A stretch of 64,000 nt of DNA from Anthostomella pinea (taxonomy: Eukaryota > Ascomycota > Sordariomycetes > Xylariales > Xylariaceae): contig CAUWAG010000007.1 of NCBI GenBank assembly GCA_963556695.1, forward strand, positions 1,488,001-1,552,000, in the 5' to 3' direction. Numbering within the stretch: the stretch's first letter is position 1; each line of letters opens with the position of its first letter. Of this stretch, positions 44,652 to 55,686 are shown one piece after another. The position numbers and the translations under genes were made by a program. The notes under the pieces were generated by a model. That model saw nothing but the letters and a program-made list of their open reading frames with translations, ran no database searches and was not told the DNA's origin.

Positions 44652-45662
44652 ATGACTACTGATACCTCGAAAAACCCATACAAATGGATCCAGAAAGAGC
44701 TTGAGACGTTAGACCCTTACGTCGACTACGAGAACATCTACCGCCTAGTGACCTGCTACGGCACCAACGACTTTATCAACAACCTAATCTACACGCTCAT
44801 CTTCCCGAACTTCGTCGTGTGGGAATGGGGCGCTCGGGTTGTCTGGCGCGAAGACGGCGGCAAAGTATTCGGCTCAGCAACAGCACGCGTAGAGGAGACG
44901 CAAACGAAAAATGACACCTGGTGGTGGCACGGCCCCAGCGACCCGCGCACGCAGAAGTCGGTCGAGATCATCAACCAGCGGCACGCGTACTGGAACAAGA
45001 GATACCCCGGCGACTTCGCCCACAACGAGGACTACGTCTACACGCTTGCCTTCAGCGCCGTCTTCATGCACCGGCTCCGGCTGCGGCCCGGCCTCTCCGG
45101 CGTCCCCGAGAAGGTCAAGATTGCCAACTACCTGTTCATGACGGACATGGGCAAGCTCTTCTACAGCCTCACGCCCGACGGTAGCCACGTTCCCCTCAAA
45201 GACTGGCCCGTTGACTTCGACGGCCTCATCGCTTACTGCGAGATAGTTGAGAATGCGGACAAGCCCGGCTCCGACCAGGGCCACATGATCGCCTCTGCCA
45301 TCTACGAGCATTTCGCGTTCCGCTGGTTCTCGCCGCCTTTCCGTTGGCTTGGGCGCGCGATTTCGAAATCGCTATCTCTTCCTAGCACGTTGGCGACGCA
45401 TCGTATTCAGCCGCCGAACCCGATCTTGAAGTGGCTTATCCTGACCGTGTCTGGCTGGCTCTTGTGGTTGATGGAGATGTTCGGCCCGGATCCGACTGTG
45501 GCTTTTTTGCCAGAGTGGGAACAGATGCCGAAGGATAAGATGGCGGAGCGCAAGAAGGAGCAGAATGGGATTGATCGTCGGTTCTCTGAGTATTTTGCGG
45601 CAATGCCGCAGAATCAGGGCATGGGTTGCCCGTTTCAGATGACCATGAAGATGAAGAACTGA
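44652..45662 (+). CDS. mpaB-like ER-bound oxygenase (DUF2236 / rubber oxygenase-like domain)
   Basis: A single exon of 336 aa. The family is haem-type oxygenases related to latex-clearing protein; the fungal member MpaB cleaves a prenyl chain oxidatively in mycophenolic acid synthesis at the ER. Recognisable blocks are DTWWWHGPSDPRTQKSVEI (about 88-106), AYWNKRYPG, YTLAFSAVFMHRLRLRPGL (about 130-148, with conserved His and Arg) and RWFSPPFRWLGRA. A hydrophobic stretch (ILKWLILTVSGWLLWLMEMF, about 267-286) could anchor it. Neighbours are a flavin monooxygenase and a UbiA-type enzyme, which fits prenylated or terpenoid metabolism. The substrate is unknown. Confidence 0.82.
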   Translation: MTTDTSKNPYKWIQKELETLDPYVDYENIYRLVTCYGTNDFINNLIYTLIFPNFVVWEWGARVVWREDGGKVFGSATARVEETQTKNDTWWWHGPSDPRTQKSVEIINQRHAYWNKRYPGDFAHNEDYVYTLAFSAVFMHRLRLRPGLSGVPEKVKIANYLFMTDMGKLFYSLTPDGSHVPLKDWPVDFDGLIAYCEIVENADKPGSDQGHMIASAIYEHFAFRWFSPPFRWLGRAISKSLSLPSTLATHRIQPPNPILKWLILTVSGWLLWLMEMFGPDPTVAFLPEWEQMPKDKMAERKKEQNGIDRRFSEYFAAMPQNQGMGCPFQMTMKMKN

Positions 45663-46391
45663 ATCCAGGTCAGGCTTTATCACGTGATGCAAAGCCGGCT
45701 TATGCACGTGGTCTGTGCGTCATGTTGGTTTTGCCAATATTCGTGAATACAAAAAACCTTCTGTATGAGGCTCCGATCAATGCTCGTATATCGTTTTTCA
45801 CCGCAAGCATGATGAATTCTCTTCTGTGAATGCAGAGGCAAGTGCCATGCTCTTATCAAACCCAAAGATGATCTGCATCCATGATTCCGCCTTCACTTTG
45901 CAGGTCGGAATCTCAACCGAGCCGCCGAGGCGCCCCATGGGGAGTACGGAAAGCTGCTACCCGCACCAGTACGATCTCGGCATCGAGCCGTTCTAAATCC
46001 AACGTGCAGACGGCGGGTCTAACCAATCATGACAACGTAAAGGGCACACTATCACGTCGGGACTGTCGGCGGCGTCGATCCAAGGCGGGGTTGAACCTCG
46101 GTATGATGCTATCCATGTCTGCTGGTGGCGTTAGGGAATGATGATGAGCGATGGCATGCAAGGAGTGTGTCCAGTGCTTCATCTATGAGATGCATTGAAT
46201 GCATGCCTGTGCTACGTGCGTCATGGAATGATTATTGGTGCTCCCAAGCTCTCAAGAGTCAAAAACATTGTGCCACTCCCCCGGGACCCGCGGGACCCCC
46301 GTTCGCCTTACTACCCTCCATTCGCCACAACTTTGAATCTGTAGAAAGAAGCCCGGAGCCTCCGTGAAAAAACAGTCGAACAACATTCGCG
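45663..46391. other. Intergenic region upstream of the monooxygenase gene
   Basis: No supported gene; only short frames without family character. Confidence 0.45.
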
Positions 46392-48061
46392 ATGGCAAAG
46401 GCAATGAAAGACGAATGTGACGTGCTCGAGACCTTTGACGTCGTCATTATTGGTGCTGGCATATCTGGAATCAACTGTGCCTATCGAATCCAGAGCCAAC
46501 TGCCCGGGGCCACCTTCACAGTTCTTGAGAATCGAGATGACCTTGGTGGGACTGTGAGTAGCATCATTTTATTCTGAACCCTACTCCCGAGCTACACGCG
46601 CCACCAAAGAACCCGCCTGGAAGAAGTCATCACTGACCATCTGTGATACAGTGGGATCTCTTCAAATACCCCGGAGTCCGTTCCGACTCGAATCTTCGCC
46701 ACTATTCCTTCGCCTGGCACCCTTGGCCATATCAAAACCCCCCTATTGCAGACGGCCCACTCATCAAGCAGTACTTGAAAGACAGCGTCTCGCAGCATGG
46801 GATTGACCGCTATCTTCGTTTCGGTCACAAAGTAGTGTCCACAGCGTGGTCGTCGAAATCTCAGCAGTGGAAGGTCAAGGCGATTCACGATGGCGTCGCG
46901 AAGGAATTCAGAGCACAATTTCTCGTTCTCGGGACAGGGTACTACGACTACCAGACGCCACGCCAGACTGTGATACCCGGGTTAGAGGACTTCAAGGGAG
47001 AGGTCGTCCATCCGCAATTCTGGCCCGAAGACTTCGACTACACAGGCAAAAAATTGGCTGTGATCGGTTCTGGGGCCACTACAGTCACTCTATTACCCAA
47101 CTTGGCAAAGAAGGCTGCCCAGGCCGTTATGGTGCAGCGGTCGCCCACCTACATCGCCGCGATGAACAACCGCGTCCCAAAAGCCCCATGGATGCAGAAT
47201 TACCTGCCTGCATCTACTGTCAAGACGTGGACTCGCCTTTCCTACATGGTCAAAGACTACCTAACGACTGTATACTGCCACTACTTCCCCAAGCAAGCAA
47301 GAGCACTGTTCCGCAAGATGACCATCGCAAAGCTCCCCCAGCGGATCGACTACGATCGTCACTTTACCCCGCGATACAATCCGTGGGAGCAACGAGTGTG
47401 TCTGTCGCCCGATGGGGACTTCTTCCAGGCATTCCACAACCCGAACACCGATATCGTCACGGGTAAAATTGAGACAGTCACCAAAGATGGGATCCAGATG
47501 GAAGACGGTACGATCATCCCGGCCGATTGCATCGTGACGGCTACGGGGCTGACCATGGTACTTGGTGGCGGCATCGACATATCAGTCGACGGGCAGAAGC
47601 TGGACTGGGGTGACCGGTTCATGTGGAACGGTGCGATGGTTGAGGAGGTGCCTAATATGGTCTACATGATGGGATATGTCAACCACTCATGGACCCTGGG
47701 CGCCGATGACACCGCGCATATTCTCATACGCGTTATGAAGAACATGCAGCGCAACGGGGTGAGAGCCGCTGTGCCGCGAGTCCCGGAAGGCGCGGTCACT
47801 GATACTCGGCGCACCTGGAAGTTGTCTAGCACTGTGAGTCAATCTTTTTGTTCTTTCCTGCCTCATGTGAGAAGTGCGGCTCATGGGCCGAATCAGAAGA
47901 GCCATTGCTGATTATACATGGCATAGTATTCACAAGAAGCGGAAAGCCGTCTGCCGAGGTCCGGGTCTCACGGACCATGGAGACCCAAGGGCCATGTACC
48001 GCTGGACTATTTGCATGCTCGGTGGGGAGATGTGACGACCGGGCTGCACTATTCAGCTTGA
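46392..48061 (+). CDS. Flavin-containing Baeyer-Villiger-type monooxygenase
   Basis: Exons 46392-46553, 46652-47833 and 47927-48061 give 492 aa. These FAD/NADPH enzymes insert oxygen next to a ketone or hydroxylate. The FAD Rossmann motif is VVIIGAGISG (21-26 for GAGISG), the second, NADPH-binding motif VIGSGATTV (about 193-198), and FKGEVVHPQFWP (168-179) fits the Baeyer-Villiger fingerprint FxGxxxHxxxW. TATGL near the C-terminal third is the usual third motif. The first intron falls exactly between GGT and WDLFKYPGVRSDS, giving the GGTWDLFKYPG block expected of the family. Reading through the last intron gives a wrong tail; splicing adds a 44-aa C-terminus. Likely partner of the adjacent mpaB-like oxygenase. 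Confidence 0.88.
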
Positions 48062-48441
48062 TATTATCGGGCGTTCGATCAAAGACCGCAAAGAGCATAG
48101 AGATGGGAATAATGCACGGATTCAGCCCGCTGTCATATCGGAGCGTGTACACTAGTCAGGGGGAGCATCCCGCCATTGTGTACGCGAAGAGAATGAAAGT
48201 TAAATTGTTCTTGTGTCCCAGATGAATAATGTCTTTAGGGACGAGTCACTACTTGATGATCACACAATCGGTGCAGAGGATTTATTCAGGGGTATGACGT
48301 CTTGCCACCATGGTCCACCGATGGCAAAGCTGTGTACTATACCTACAGCCGTTTCGCCGCGTCCACGCACCTATTGAAACATCTACCCAATGATCCGGGC
48401 CACCGCAAAGAACGTCAAGTAAGCTGTCCAAAGGGCGCTTC
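48062..48441. other. Short intergenic stretch
   Basis: No coding signal. It separates the convergent monooxygenase gene and sulfotransferase-like pseudogene. Confidence 0.4.
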
Positions 48442-49295
48442 TCACAGATAGCTCCACACAGCACCGCCTACAGTCGCTCCAATGCCAACGACCAGCGCAA
48501 AGATGACCAACGAATGCCTAACTGCCTTTCCAGCCACAACATGAAAGCCCGAATGCCAGCGTCTTCGCATCATTGCGGTTCGGAAACGGCACGTCCGGGA
48601 CAGGCTTGCCCAAGAACTTGCACAAAAGCTCCCAACCACTGCCGAGATCATACTCCAGCAACCGCTCCTCCGGCACCGTAGCTCGTATCTCTGCATAGCT
48701 TCCGGTACGCAGCCCGCGCGTTCGCCCTGGCTTGCTGGAGATCGGTGCTGCCCGTGAAGCCTTCGATCCACAACATGCCGACGTTGACGATGCGGCCCAG
48801 CCAAAACGGGTCCGTGAAGCGCAAGACGCAGACCAAGAACGGGTCGAGCACGCCCTCGAGCACGCCTTCGAAAGACTTGTACCATCTGTCCTCGTCCCGC
48901 TCGACAAGCACGACTTTGGCCTCCGGGTACGCCTCCGTCAGCTCCCGCCGAAAACAGACCGCCGGGGCGTCGGTGACGGCTCCGCAGTGACCGAGCAGCT
49001 GGTCGAACTCCCTGCGACCGAAGGGCTTCCCGAGGCCCCGCTACTTGGCCTTGAGCGCTTCCTGCTACATGTCCGGGTCCTTGATGTTGGCGAAGATGCT
49101 GGAGTAGTGGTAGGGGTCCGGGTAGCCGAGGAAGCTGAAGGCTTCTTGCATGCTGAGTGTAGCTGTGCGGGAGAAGCCGAGGGATAGCACTTCCATTGGT
49201 ATTGTGCGCGTGCATTTGTGCCGGTCGATGCCGGCGTCTGGGTTTAGCATCACGGCCCAGCCGCCTAGGCGGTCGTAGTCGGCTTGTGTTGTCAT
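48442..49295 (-). pseudogene. Sulfotransferase-like P-loop protein, broken
   Basis: The ATG at 49295 starts MTTQADYDRLGG, and the family N-terminus follows (IPMEVLSLGFSRTATLSMQE, a P-loop-like segment, then FLGYPDPYHYSS). TAG stops occur at about 49063 (after KDPDM) and about 49037 (after QEALKAK), where the family has Trp and Tyr. The same frame continues GLGKPFGRREFDQLLGHCGA .. AYPEAKVVLVERDEDRWYKS. A frame change near 48705 leads to EIRATVPEERLLEYDLGSGW and FLGKPVPDVPFPN, and another near 48545 to a hydrophobic C-terminal anchor (SLVIFALVVGIGATVGGAVW). Two stops and two frameshifts rule out a full product. Fungal members of this family have no firm substrate. Confidence 0.8.
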
Positions 49296-50337
49296 ATTCT
49301 CCTGATGGTTCCGCTGGGTATAGAATATGTGTGCGAGAGCATGAGGCGAAACTTGAAGACTGCAAGAGACTGAGGAACGGGATTGAGGAACGGGACTGAT
49401 GAGGCACTGATCTGCAACGGAAACGATGCCTTTATTATACGACACCCCCTTATGACGACTTGATACATTCGGGGCGTCACGCTTAGAGATGGCCAGCATC
49501 GGATATGGCAGTGTGAATGACAGGCTAAGGGGTCTTGAGAGGTAGTTCCCCTATTGGTTTGTATGCAACGATACCTGTAGAGATATAAAACATAACATTT
49601 TTACGAAGCGAACCCATGATCGGCGGTATATTCCCACTGGATCTGGTAGAGAGTATATATTACCTCCACGTAGCTGACCTGTAGCCTGTAAGAACTTTTA
49701 TAATCTTAAAAAATAGTGTGGGGAAGTGGATATCCAGCTGATGCCTTCTGTCGAGGATTGCCATGCTTTAATCGACACCTCGCATCAACGCTGCCGATGA
49801 AGTTCCTGGAAAGTGGGTGTCCGTTGTGGAAGCCGAAGTTTGTCGGGGCGAGCGCTCTTAGATCCGGGTGATGTTCGCGCGCCGTAATTCCGGCCGGGGA
49901 CTATGCTTGTGCTCGGTATCAACCCTGCAGCCCTGGAGATAAGTCATTCGTGAACGCGACATGTTCAGCAGGCAGCTGTCAAACAGTGCGTAGATGTTCC
50001 ATGTGGTGTATATTCGTGTATTCTGTGCTGATTGTGTTGTTCTGCAGGTCTGTTGCTGTGCCCGATTTGGTGCAAATGCCCTAATGGCTCCTGTACAGTG
50101 AGGGCACTGCCACCTCCCTGGCGCCACGGTGGCTTGCGTGCCATTCGACAGGAGACATAGCCAGACGCGTCGATACCAAGGCGACCTCGATAGGTTCAGA
50201 GACTAATGCTGCTATACATAGAGTCCCTGAACCTTTCACAGTCTGGTATCTTCGACGCGCAAAGTCATCTTGCTTGCCGAGACGGCCCGCCGCCCGCGTT
50301 CTGCCTCGTTTCTTTATCTTGAAACCTCAACATCGCA
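49296..50337. other. Gene-free stretch with a hairpin element
   Basis: No supported gene. It includes the approximately 98-bp imperfect inverted repeat at 50165-50262. Confidence 0.45.
50165..50262. repeat. Imperfect inverted repeat, hairpin-forming
   Basis: The left side reads GCGTCGATACCA .. AGGTTCAGAGACT (50192-50204). The right side, reverse-complemented, reads GCGTCGAAGATACCA .. AGGTTCAGGGACT (from 50234-50222). Arms are about 40 nt with a 17-nt loop. It may be a small MITE-like remnant or an RNA hairpin; no TA duplication was established. Confidence 0.5.
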
Positions 50338-51282
50338 TCAGATTCCCATGAGGCTCACCACTGGCAGTAGGTAGAGTGTTACCGTCCAAAAGCACCACCA
50401 CTTCCATGTATCAGAGTCCTCAGCTGGCGTGCGCTTCAGCAGTACCCTTGCCGCCACCACAGCGCCCGACGCGACCGGCAACACGTATGCCCATATATCC
50501 AGGCACCAGAAATAAGGGCATACCAAAGACCAAAAACAAACGAAGACAGCAATGGAGACCCGAGACACTTGCTCTCCCAGGAAAAGGGCTACAGTCTTGC
50601 GTCCTCGGCTGGAGTCCCCTGCTTGGTCTTTCAGATCTTGTACTTGCATCGTTGTCAAAATCACTCCACTAATGACAGAAACCCAAACGATACCGCTCTG
50701 GCTGATGGACTCCTGGCAGCCAGTAGCAAGTTCCAGAGAGCCGCTGTTGAACATGCCGTAGGCGACAGCGATGATCAGGTCGCGAATCACTTCGTCGCCT
50801 CCCCTAAGATCGTTGTACAGCCAGGTCAGGAGCTGAATGATTATTCCCTGTCTCCAAACACCGAGGATGTAATTCAGCGTTAATGTCATTGGAACTGCGA
50901 CAAGCATCGCCCGGCGGGTCTGGTCCGCGGTGATTTTTCCAGCGGGTATCGGTCGCCATGGTTTATTGAGGATGTCTTCTTGCACGGATTCGGGGTATCT
51001 CTGGTTGGCGAGGTCGAAAATCAAGACGTTACACCAGTTGAACAAGATGACAGTCGGAAGACGCTGAAGGATATCCTGGGGTGAAGGCTGCCGAGGAAGG
51101 CCCTCGATGAGTATTTCTGCTGCGAATCCGCCCAGGATGCCAAATGCAGTGTTGGGAACAACGAAGGTACCGAAGTTGCTCTCCGTGAAGTCCCATATCA
51201 GGCCAATGGCCCGGCACGCTCGTTTGGCAATGCTCGGAATTGATTTGGGTGCCATTTCTGCACGAGGCTTGTTTGGAACCAT
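50338..51282 (-). CDS. UbiA-family membrane prenyltransferase / UbiA-type terpene cyclase
   Basis: A single exon of 314 aa with about seven to nine hydrophobic segments. UbiA enzymes bind prenyl diphosphates through two Asp-rich sites. Here site 1 is IFDLANQRYPESVQED (D90, N93, E102, D103) followed by NKPWRPIPAGKI, and site 2 is VQDLKDQAGD (D216, D219, D223) followed by SRGRKT. This variant of the first site (FDLANQ..EDxxNKPxRP) is the form I associate with a fungal subgroup that includes UbiA-type sesquiterpene cyclases, such as the fumagillin pathway enzyme, so cyclase activity is possible instead of aromatic prenyl transfer. The start could be the first Met or M10. It is the best candidate for the scaffold-forming enzyme of the 42.8-51.3 kb group. 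Confidence 0.85.
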   Translation of the reverse strand: MVPNKPRAEMAPKSIPSIAKRACRAIGLIWDFTESNFGTFVVPNTAFGILGGFAAEILIEGLPRQPSPQDILQRLPTVILFNWCNVLIFDLANQRYPESVQEDILNKPWRPIPAGKITADQTRRAMLVAVPMTLTLNYILGVWRQGIIIQLLTWLYNDLRGGDEVIRDLIIAVAYGMFNSGSLELATGCQESISQSGIVWVSVISGVILTTMQVQDLKDQAGDSSRGRKTVALFLGEQVSRVSIAVFVCFWSLVCPYFWCLDIWAYVLPVASGAVVAARVLLKRTPAEDSDTWKWWCFWTVTLYLLPVVSLMGI

Positions 51283-51775
51283 CGGGATTCAAGATTCGTA
51301 GGTTTGGTAAGCGGTCGTGCGATTCGTGTATGGTGTTGGATGTACGAGCTTGAGGCAGGGGTGGCTATCATAGGTTGAGAATGGCAGGACTCAATAAGAT
51401 CACCGTGAGTATCAGGTACCCATTACGCGCATTTGTGTACGCTAGAAACATGTCTCGCAATGGTGCTCTAATGCTATTTATTACGGAACCCTGCTCTCGT
51501 TGGTGCTCTTGTACCAAGGGGTTGCGCCATATGCCTGCCAAATACCTTTTGAGCCTCATGGAAATACCTCTTGGTGTCTGTGTCTAAAGGCGATACAAGG
51601 ATGACAAAAAACCTACAGTGTGATAGGGTGGCATGTAAAGCAGAGTCAGCACCTGTTACGGTACCAATTTCCATACTAGGCTTCCGCGTGGGGTGCCATT
51701 GCATTACTGCCCAAGAACGGCACAAGATCTTAAAATAAATGTAACACTCCAGATAAGGAACACAGCGGCCTGAGG
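51283..51775. other. Intergenic stretch before the LINE pair
   Basis: No supported gene. The right end abuts the target-site duplication of the left LINE. Confidence 0.4.
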
Positions 51776-52347
51776 CGCGGATTGGGTATTGTTTGTTGTT
51801 TGTTTGTTTGTTTTGTATTTAACGTGGGGGGTAGCTCCTCAGTAGTGCAGACCACGCCTCCCAGAGCCTCTGCATCGCAGGGTTGTGGAGGTCTCAAGAA
51901 AATAAGTACAGTCAGTCCCGCTCACGGGCCCATCCCTGTTGTTGCGGCGGTATGACCTTGGGGTCATCCATCTGGTCCTTCAAGAATAGCTATCTATCGG
52001 AGACAGATTGTTGAAAAGAACTTGCTCTTCTCTACGAATTTTGCCCATTCTGTGCTCTTCTCCCCTAAGTATTGGAAACAGGCTGTCCTAGGCGAGTACC
52101 TAGGCAACAACCGATTTTTTCCTAGTCTCTTACAAAAGAAAATATGTTGTGGTGTTTTCTTTTCACCACAGCTGCAGTGGTTGTTCGAGTCTGTATGCCC
52201 AAAGCGTTCGTGGTATCTGGCAAAGTCGCCATGTCCAGATCTGGCCGCTAGAAGTCTGTGTAGAGTGCTCCTCTTAAAGGATATAAGGCCTCTTTTAGTT
52301 ACTGCATGTGAGTATACTTCTTGATACCTAGGTTCTGATTGGTCTTT

Positions 52348-55300
52348 TTACCATTGGTTGAACTCTTTCTTGCCCTTTCTCTTGAGATCTCTCTTAACCC
52401 AAGAGATTATAGGAAGGTTTGTCGTGTCTGTTTCTAGCATAGTACCTTCTTTTATTAATATATCGGCAGCTTCGTTACCATCAATATCTCTGTGTCCAGG
52501 AATCCACTTGACGGTCACTCCAGGAGTGTGTGCTGTGGCGAGTTCTTGGAATCGCAGAAAAATTTTCTGTGATGTCTCAGGTGGAGTCCCATTGAGCCCA
52601 TCCACCACTGATGTGTTGTCCAGACAGACATATAGCTGTTTTCCGTGTCCAATTGCCCTGGCTGCTGCAAGACCTTGGAGAGCACCATGGACTTCAGCAT
52701 CTACTACTTCTGCTTGTAGAAGTCTGCCCCTTCCCCGGTATACTTCTTGTGTAGTGCCGCCTTTCTTGATGGTATAGCCCCATCCAGTGCGGGTTGTGCC
52801 TTGGTCGTCCAATTGTGATCCATCTGAATAGATGACAAGGTCAGTGTTCGCATTTCTTTCCTGTAGCCATTGCTTGAAGAGCTCTATTTCTTTGTCTTTG
52901 TCTTTACAGACTGGGGGCTTTTTCTATAATGGCTTGGTGAGTATTGGTCTCTGGAAGTCAGGGACTAGTTGGAAGCTCCTTTGTAACCTTGTTGGTTCTT
53001 TGCGAGCTTGTATTTGGAGCCTGCCAACAAGAGGGTGTCTCTGATCTACTCGTCCGAGTCGGAGGCCGTGATGTCTTCTTATTGACTCTGCAAGAATTCT
53101 TGCTGGAGGAATCTGTGATTCAAAGTGTAGGATATGTCCAGGGTGTGTTTTCCAGACTGGCAAGATAGCTCTGATTGCCGTTCATAGTACAGCATCTATC
53201 GTTCTAAGAAGCCCTTTAATGCGACATGCTGATGTCCCACCTAAGCTCCTAATTTTTTTTATTCCTGGGTACCAGGCCTCCAGGCCATGTGTAAGAATAG
53301 GAATAACACAAGTTTTTACAGCCCTCTTGGTTGACTTTACTGGAAGTCCTTTGACTATGTTGCATAGTCCTTAAAGGTGGTTTGCTACCCTACTAACTTT
53401 CTTGGCCCAATAAGAAACGTGATCTTTGAAGTTCAGTTTTCTATCCAGGAAGACACCCAGCCATCGCATGGAGTTCTTTGCTGTTCTGTTTATTGTCCCG
53501 TGGCGGACCGGAGGATTGTCTGAATTCTTTTTCCGTGAGAAGTGCATGATCTCGGTTTTGTTGGGGTCAAACTCAATAACATTATTGTGTCCCTATTAGT
53601 TAAATAAATAAAGGTTTTCAGAAGCCTCTGTAGCTGTTTCCTTAAGGTTCTTTCCAATACAGAGAGTCGCTAAGTCGTCTGCATATCTAAAGCGTCTCCT
53701 TTTCATACCGAGTCGGGCACAGATTGGCTCTGTATACAGCATGTAAAGGATTGGAGAAGCTGGTGAGCCTTGTGGTAGCCCACAAGTGAGAGCTTTTATG
53801 TCGGTCACAATACCTTTAAACCGAACTCTTGCGGACCGTTCAGACATGAATGACTGGACCCATCTTATGAGAGAGTCTGGCCAGCCCTGTTCTCTCATGC
53901 GAACCACCAGCCGTCCCATTAGGGCAGCGTCGAAGGCCCCTGTCACATCTGCTGTGACTACCGTTGCAACAAGGCCTTGGTCAAGGGCCTGCTCAATATC
54001 GTGTATGAGTGCAGCTACCAAGTCGGCGGCAAAGCGCTTTGGCAGAGCTCCAAAATGTTGTGGAGCTAGAATTCTGAGTTTGATGACAAACCAGGCAATT
54101 CTTTTTGTGATGAGTCGTTCTAGGCCTTTGCCAAGACATGATAATAGCGATATTGGTCTGTAGGCCCTGGGGTTAGAGTAGTCTTTCTTGCCTGGCTTTG
54201 GGATCATCACTACCTCAGCTACTTTGAATGGTTTAGGGTGGTGTCCAATCTGTAGACAGGTCTGGAAAAGGGCTCTGATATGCTCCCCAATGACTGGCCA
54301 GCAAGCTTTCAGAATCCGTACTGTGAGGGTGTCTACTCCTGGGGAGTTGCTCTTGGTCCCTATAGTGCACCCTTCAGCCTCTTCTAGTCCGACATGGTAT
54401 TCAAGGGGGATGTGTGGCTTGGCTTGTGTGATCTGAGCAGACCAGGGGTCGATGATATCGTTGTCTGGGGTACTTCGTTTAAGCATGGCTAAGCGTAGTG
54501 CATTTGCCTTGCTCTTTTGTGACTCAAAGATTTGGTCCCCTATGATGATTGGGGGGGAACGCAATCCTGTTGACAGCTTGTGCCAGGAAACAATTCTGTA
54601 CAGGTCTTTTGGTTCAGTCGCTGAATCAATTAGAGTCTGTCAGTACTCTCTCTTAGCTTTTCGGACCACACAGCAAAATTCCCGTCGGGCTGAATTTCGC
54701 CCTTCTTGGCTTGTGGTCTGTTTAGAAAGGGCCCTGTATGTCTGAACAGCTGCTTTGCAGTCATCATTCCACCAAGCAGTGGGCCTAGATTGACGGGGCT
54801 TCTTGCCCACTGTCCTGATACAGCCTTGGATCATGTTGATCAAGCTTTGTGTAAAGGCATCCACCTGGCCAGGGGATACACCCAGCCGGGGGAGTTCATG
54901 AATCCTGGTTTGGACATTGTCTGCCAGCTCTTGTAGTTTATCGTCCGGTACTATCCAATGATTGGCCTTAGGAACTCGGTCCCGATCTCCCTGAATTGGA
55001 ATGACTATTCGTAATGTCTCATAATCTGAGGTGCACTGAAGTGCATCATTGACTGAGGCTTCAGCCATGGGGACATCTGAGAACACCAGATCCAGTACAT
55101 TTCCATCGTCATGTGTTGGGACATCTGGTTCAGAAATCAGATCCAGTCCGTGGTCTGCCATAGTCTGTGCCAGTATGACGCCACCGTGATATCCTGGATT
55201 GCTCGAGTCCCAGGATATGTCGCCAGCATTAAAATCTCCAGCTATAACACAGCCAAAAGGTGGAGTCCATACTTCCAGAATATCATCCACTTCCTGTGGG

Positions 55301-55686
55301 TTGTCACATGGCCGGTAGACACTGGCAAATGTGATGCCATGTACCTTGACCCAGGTGATGTCTCGTGTAGCATAGGGCCGAAGTTGATCCGTTTGAAGGT
55401 GTTTTCTCACATAGATGAGAGATCTGGGCCGTGTACTGTCGCTGTCCCAGGAATCCACTGGGGAGTATATATTGTAATTGGGGTGTGTCTTTACTCCCAT
55501 TCTCCTGCCTGGTGGTATGCCAACCCAGGGCTCTTGTATCAGAATGATGTCTGCTTGTTCTCCTTTGTAGTCAGCCAGGTTGATGGCTAACTCTGTAGGG
55601 CCTGCACTCTTTTGTCCTCCTGCTGTATTCATAGAATGGATGACTAGATGCCTGTGTCGATGTGTTTCGTTTGATGTACCTAACAT
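52348..55686 (-). pseudogene. LINE ORF2 (EEP endonuclease, RT, RNase H), decayed
   Basis: Endonuclease start MLGTSNETHRHRHLVIHSMN with ADIILIQEPWVG; RT with PKPGKKDYSNPRAYRPISLL and the catalytic YADD (RFRYADDLATLC); RNase H with GWGYTI, CLDNTSVVDGL and GHRDIDGNEAAD. The frame is interrupted near 54639, 53595, 53390-53160, 52920 and 52330. The copy cannot encode a working protein. Confidence 0.88.
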
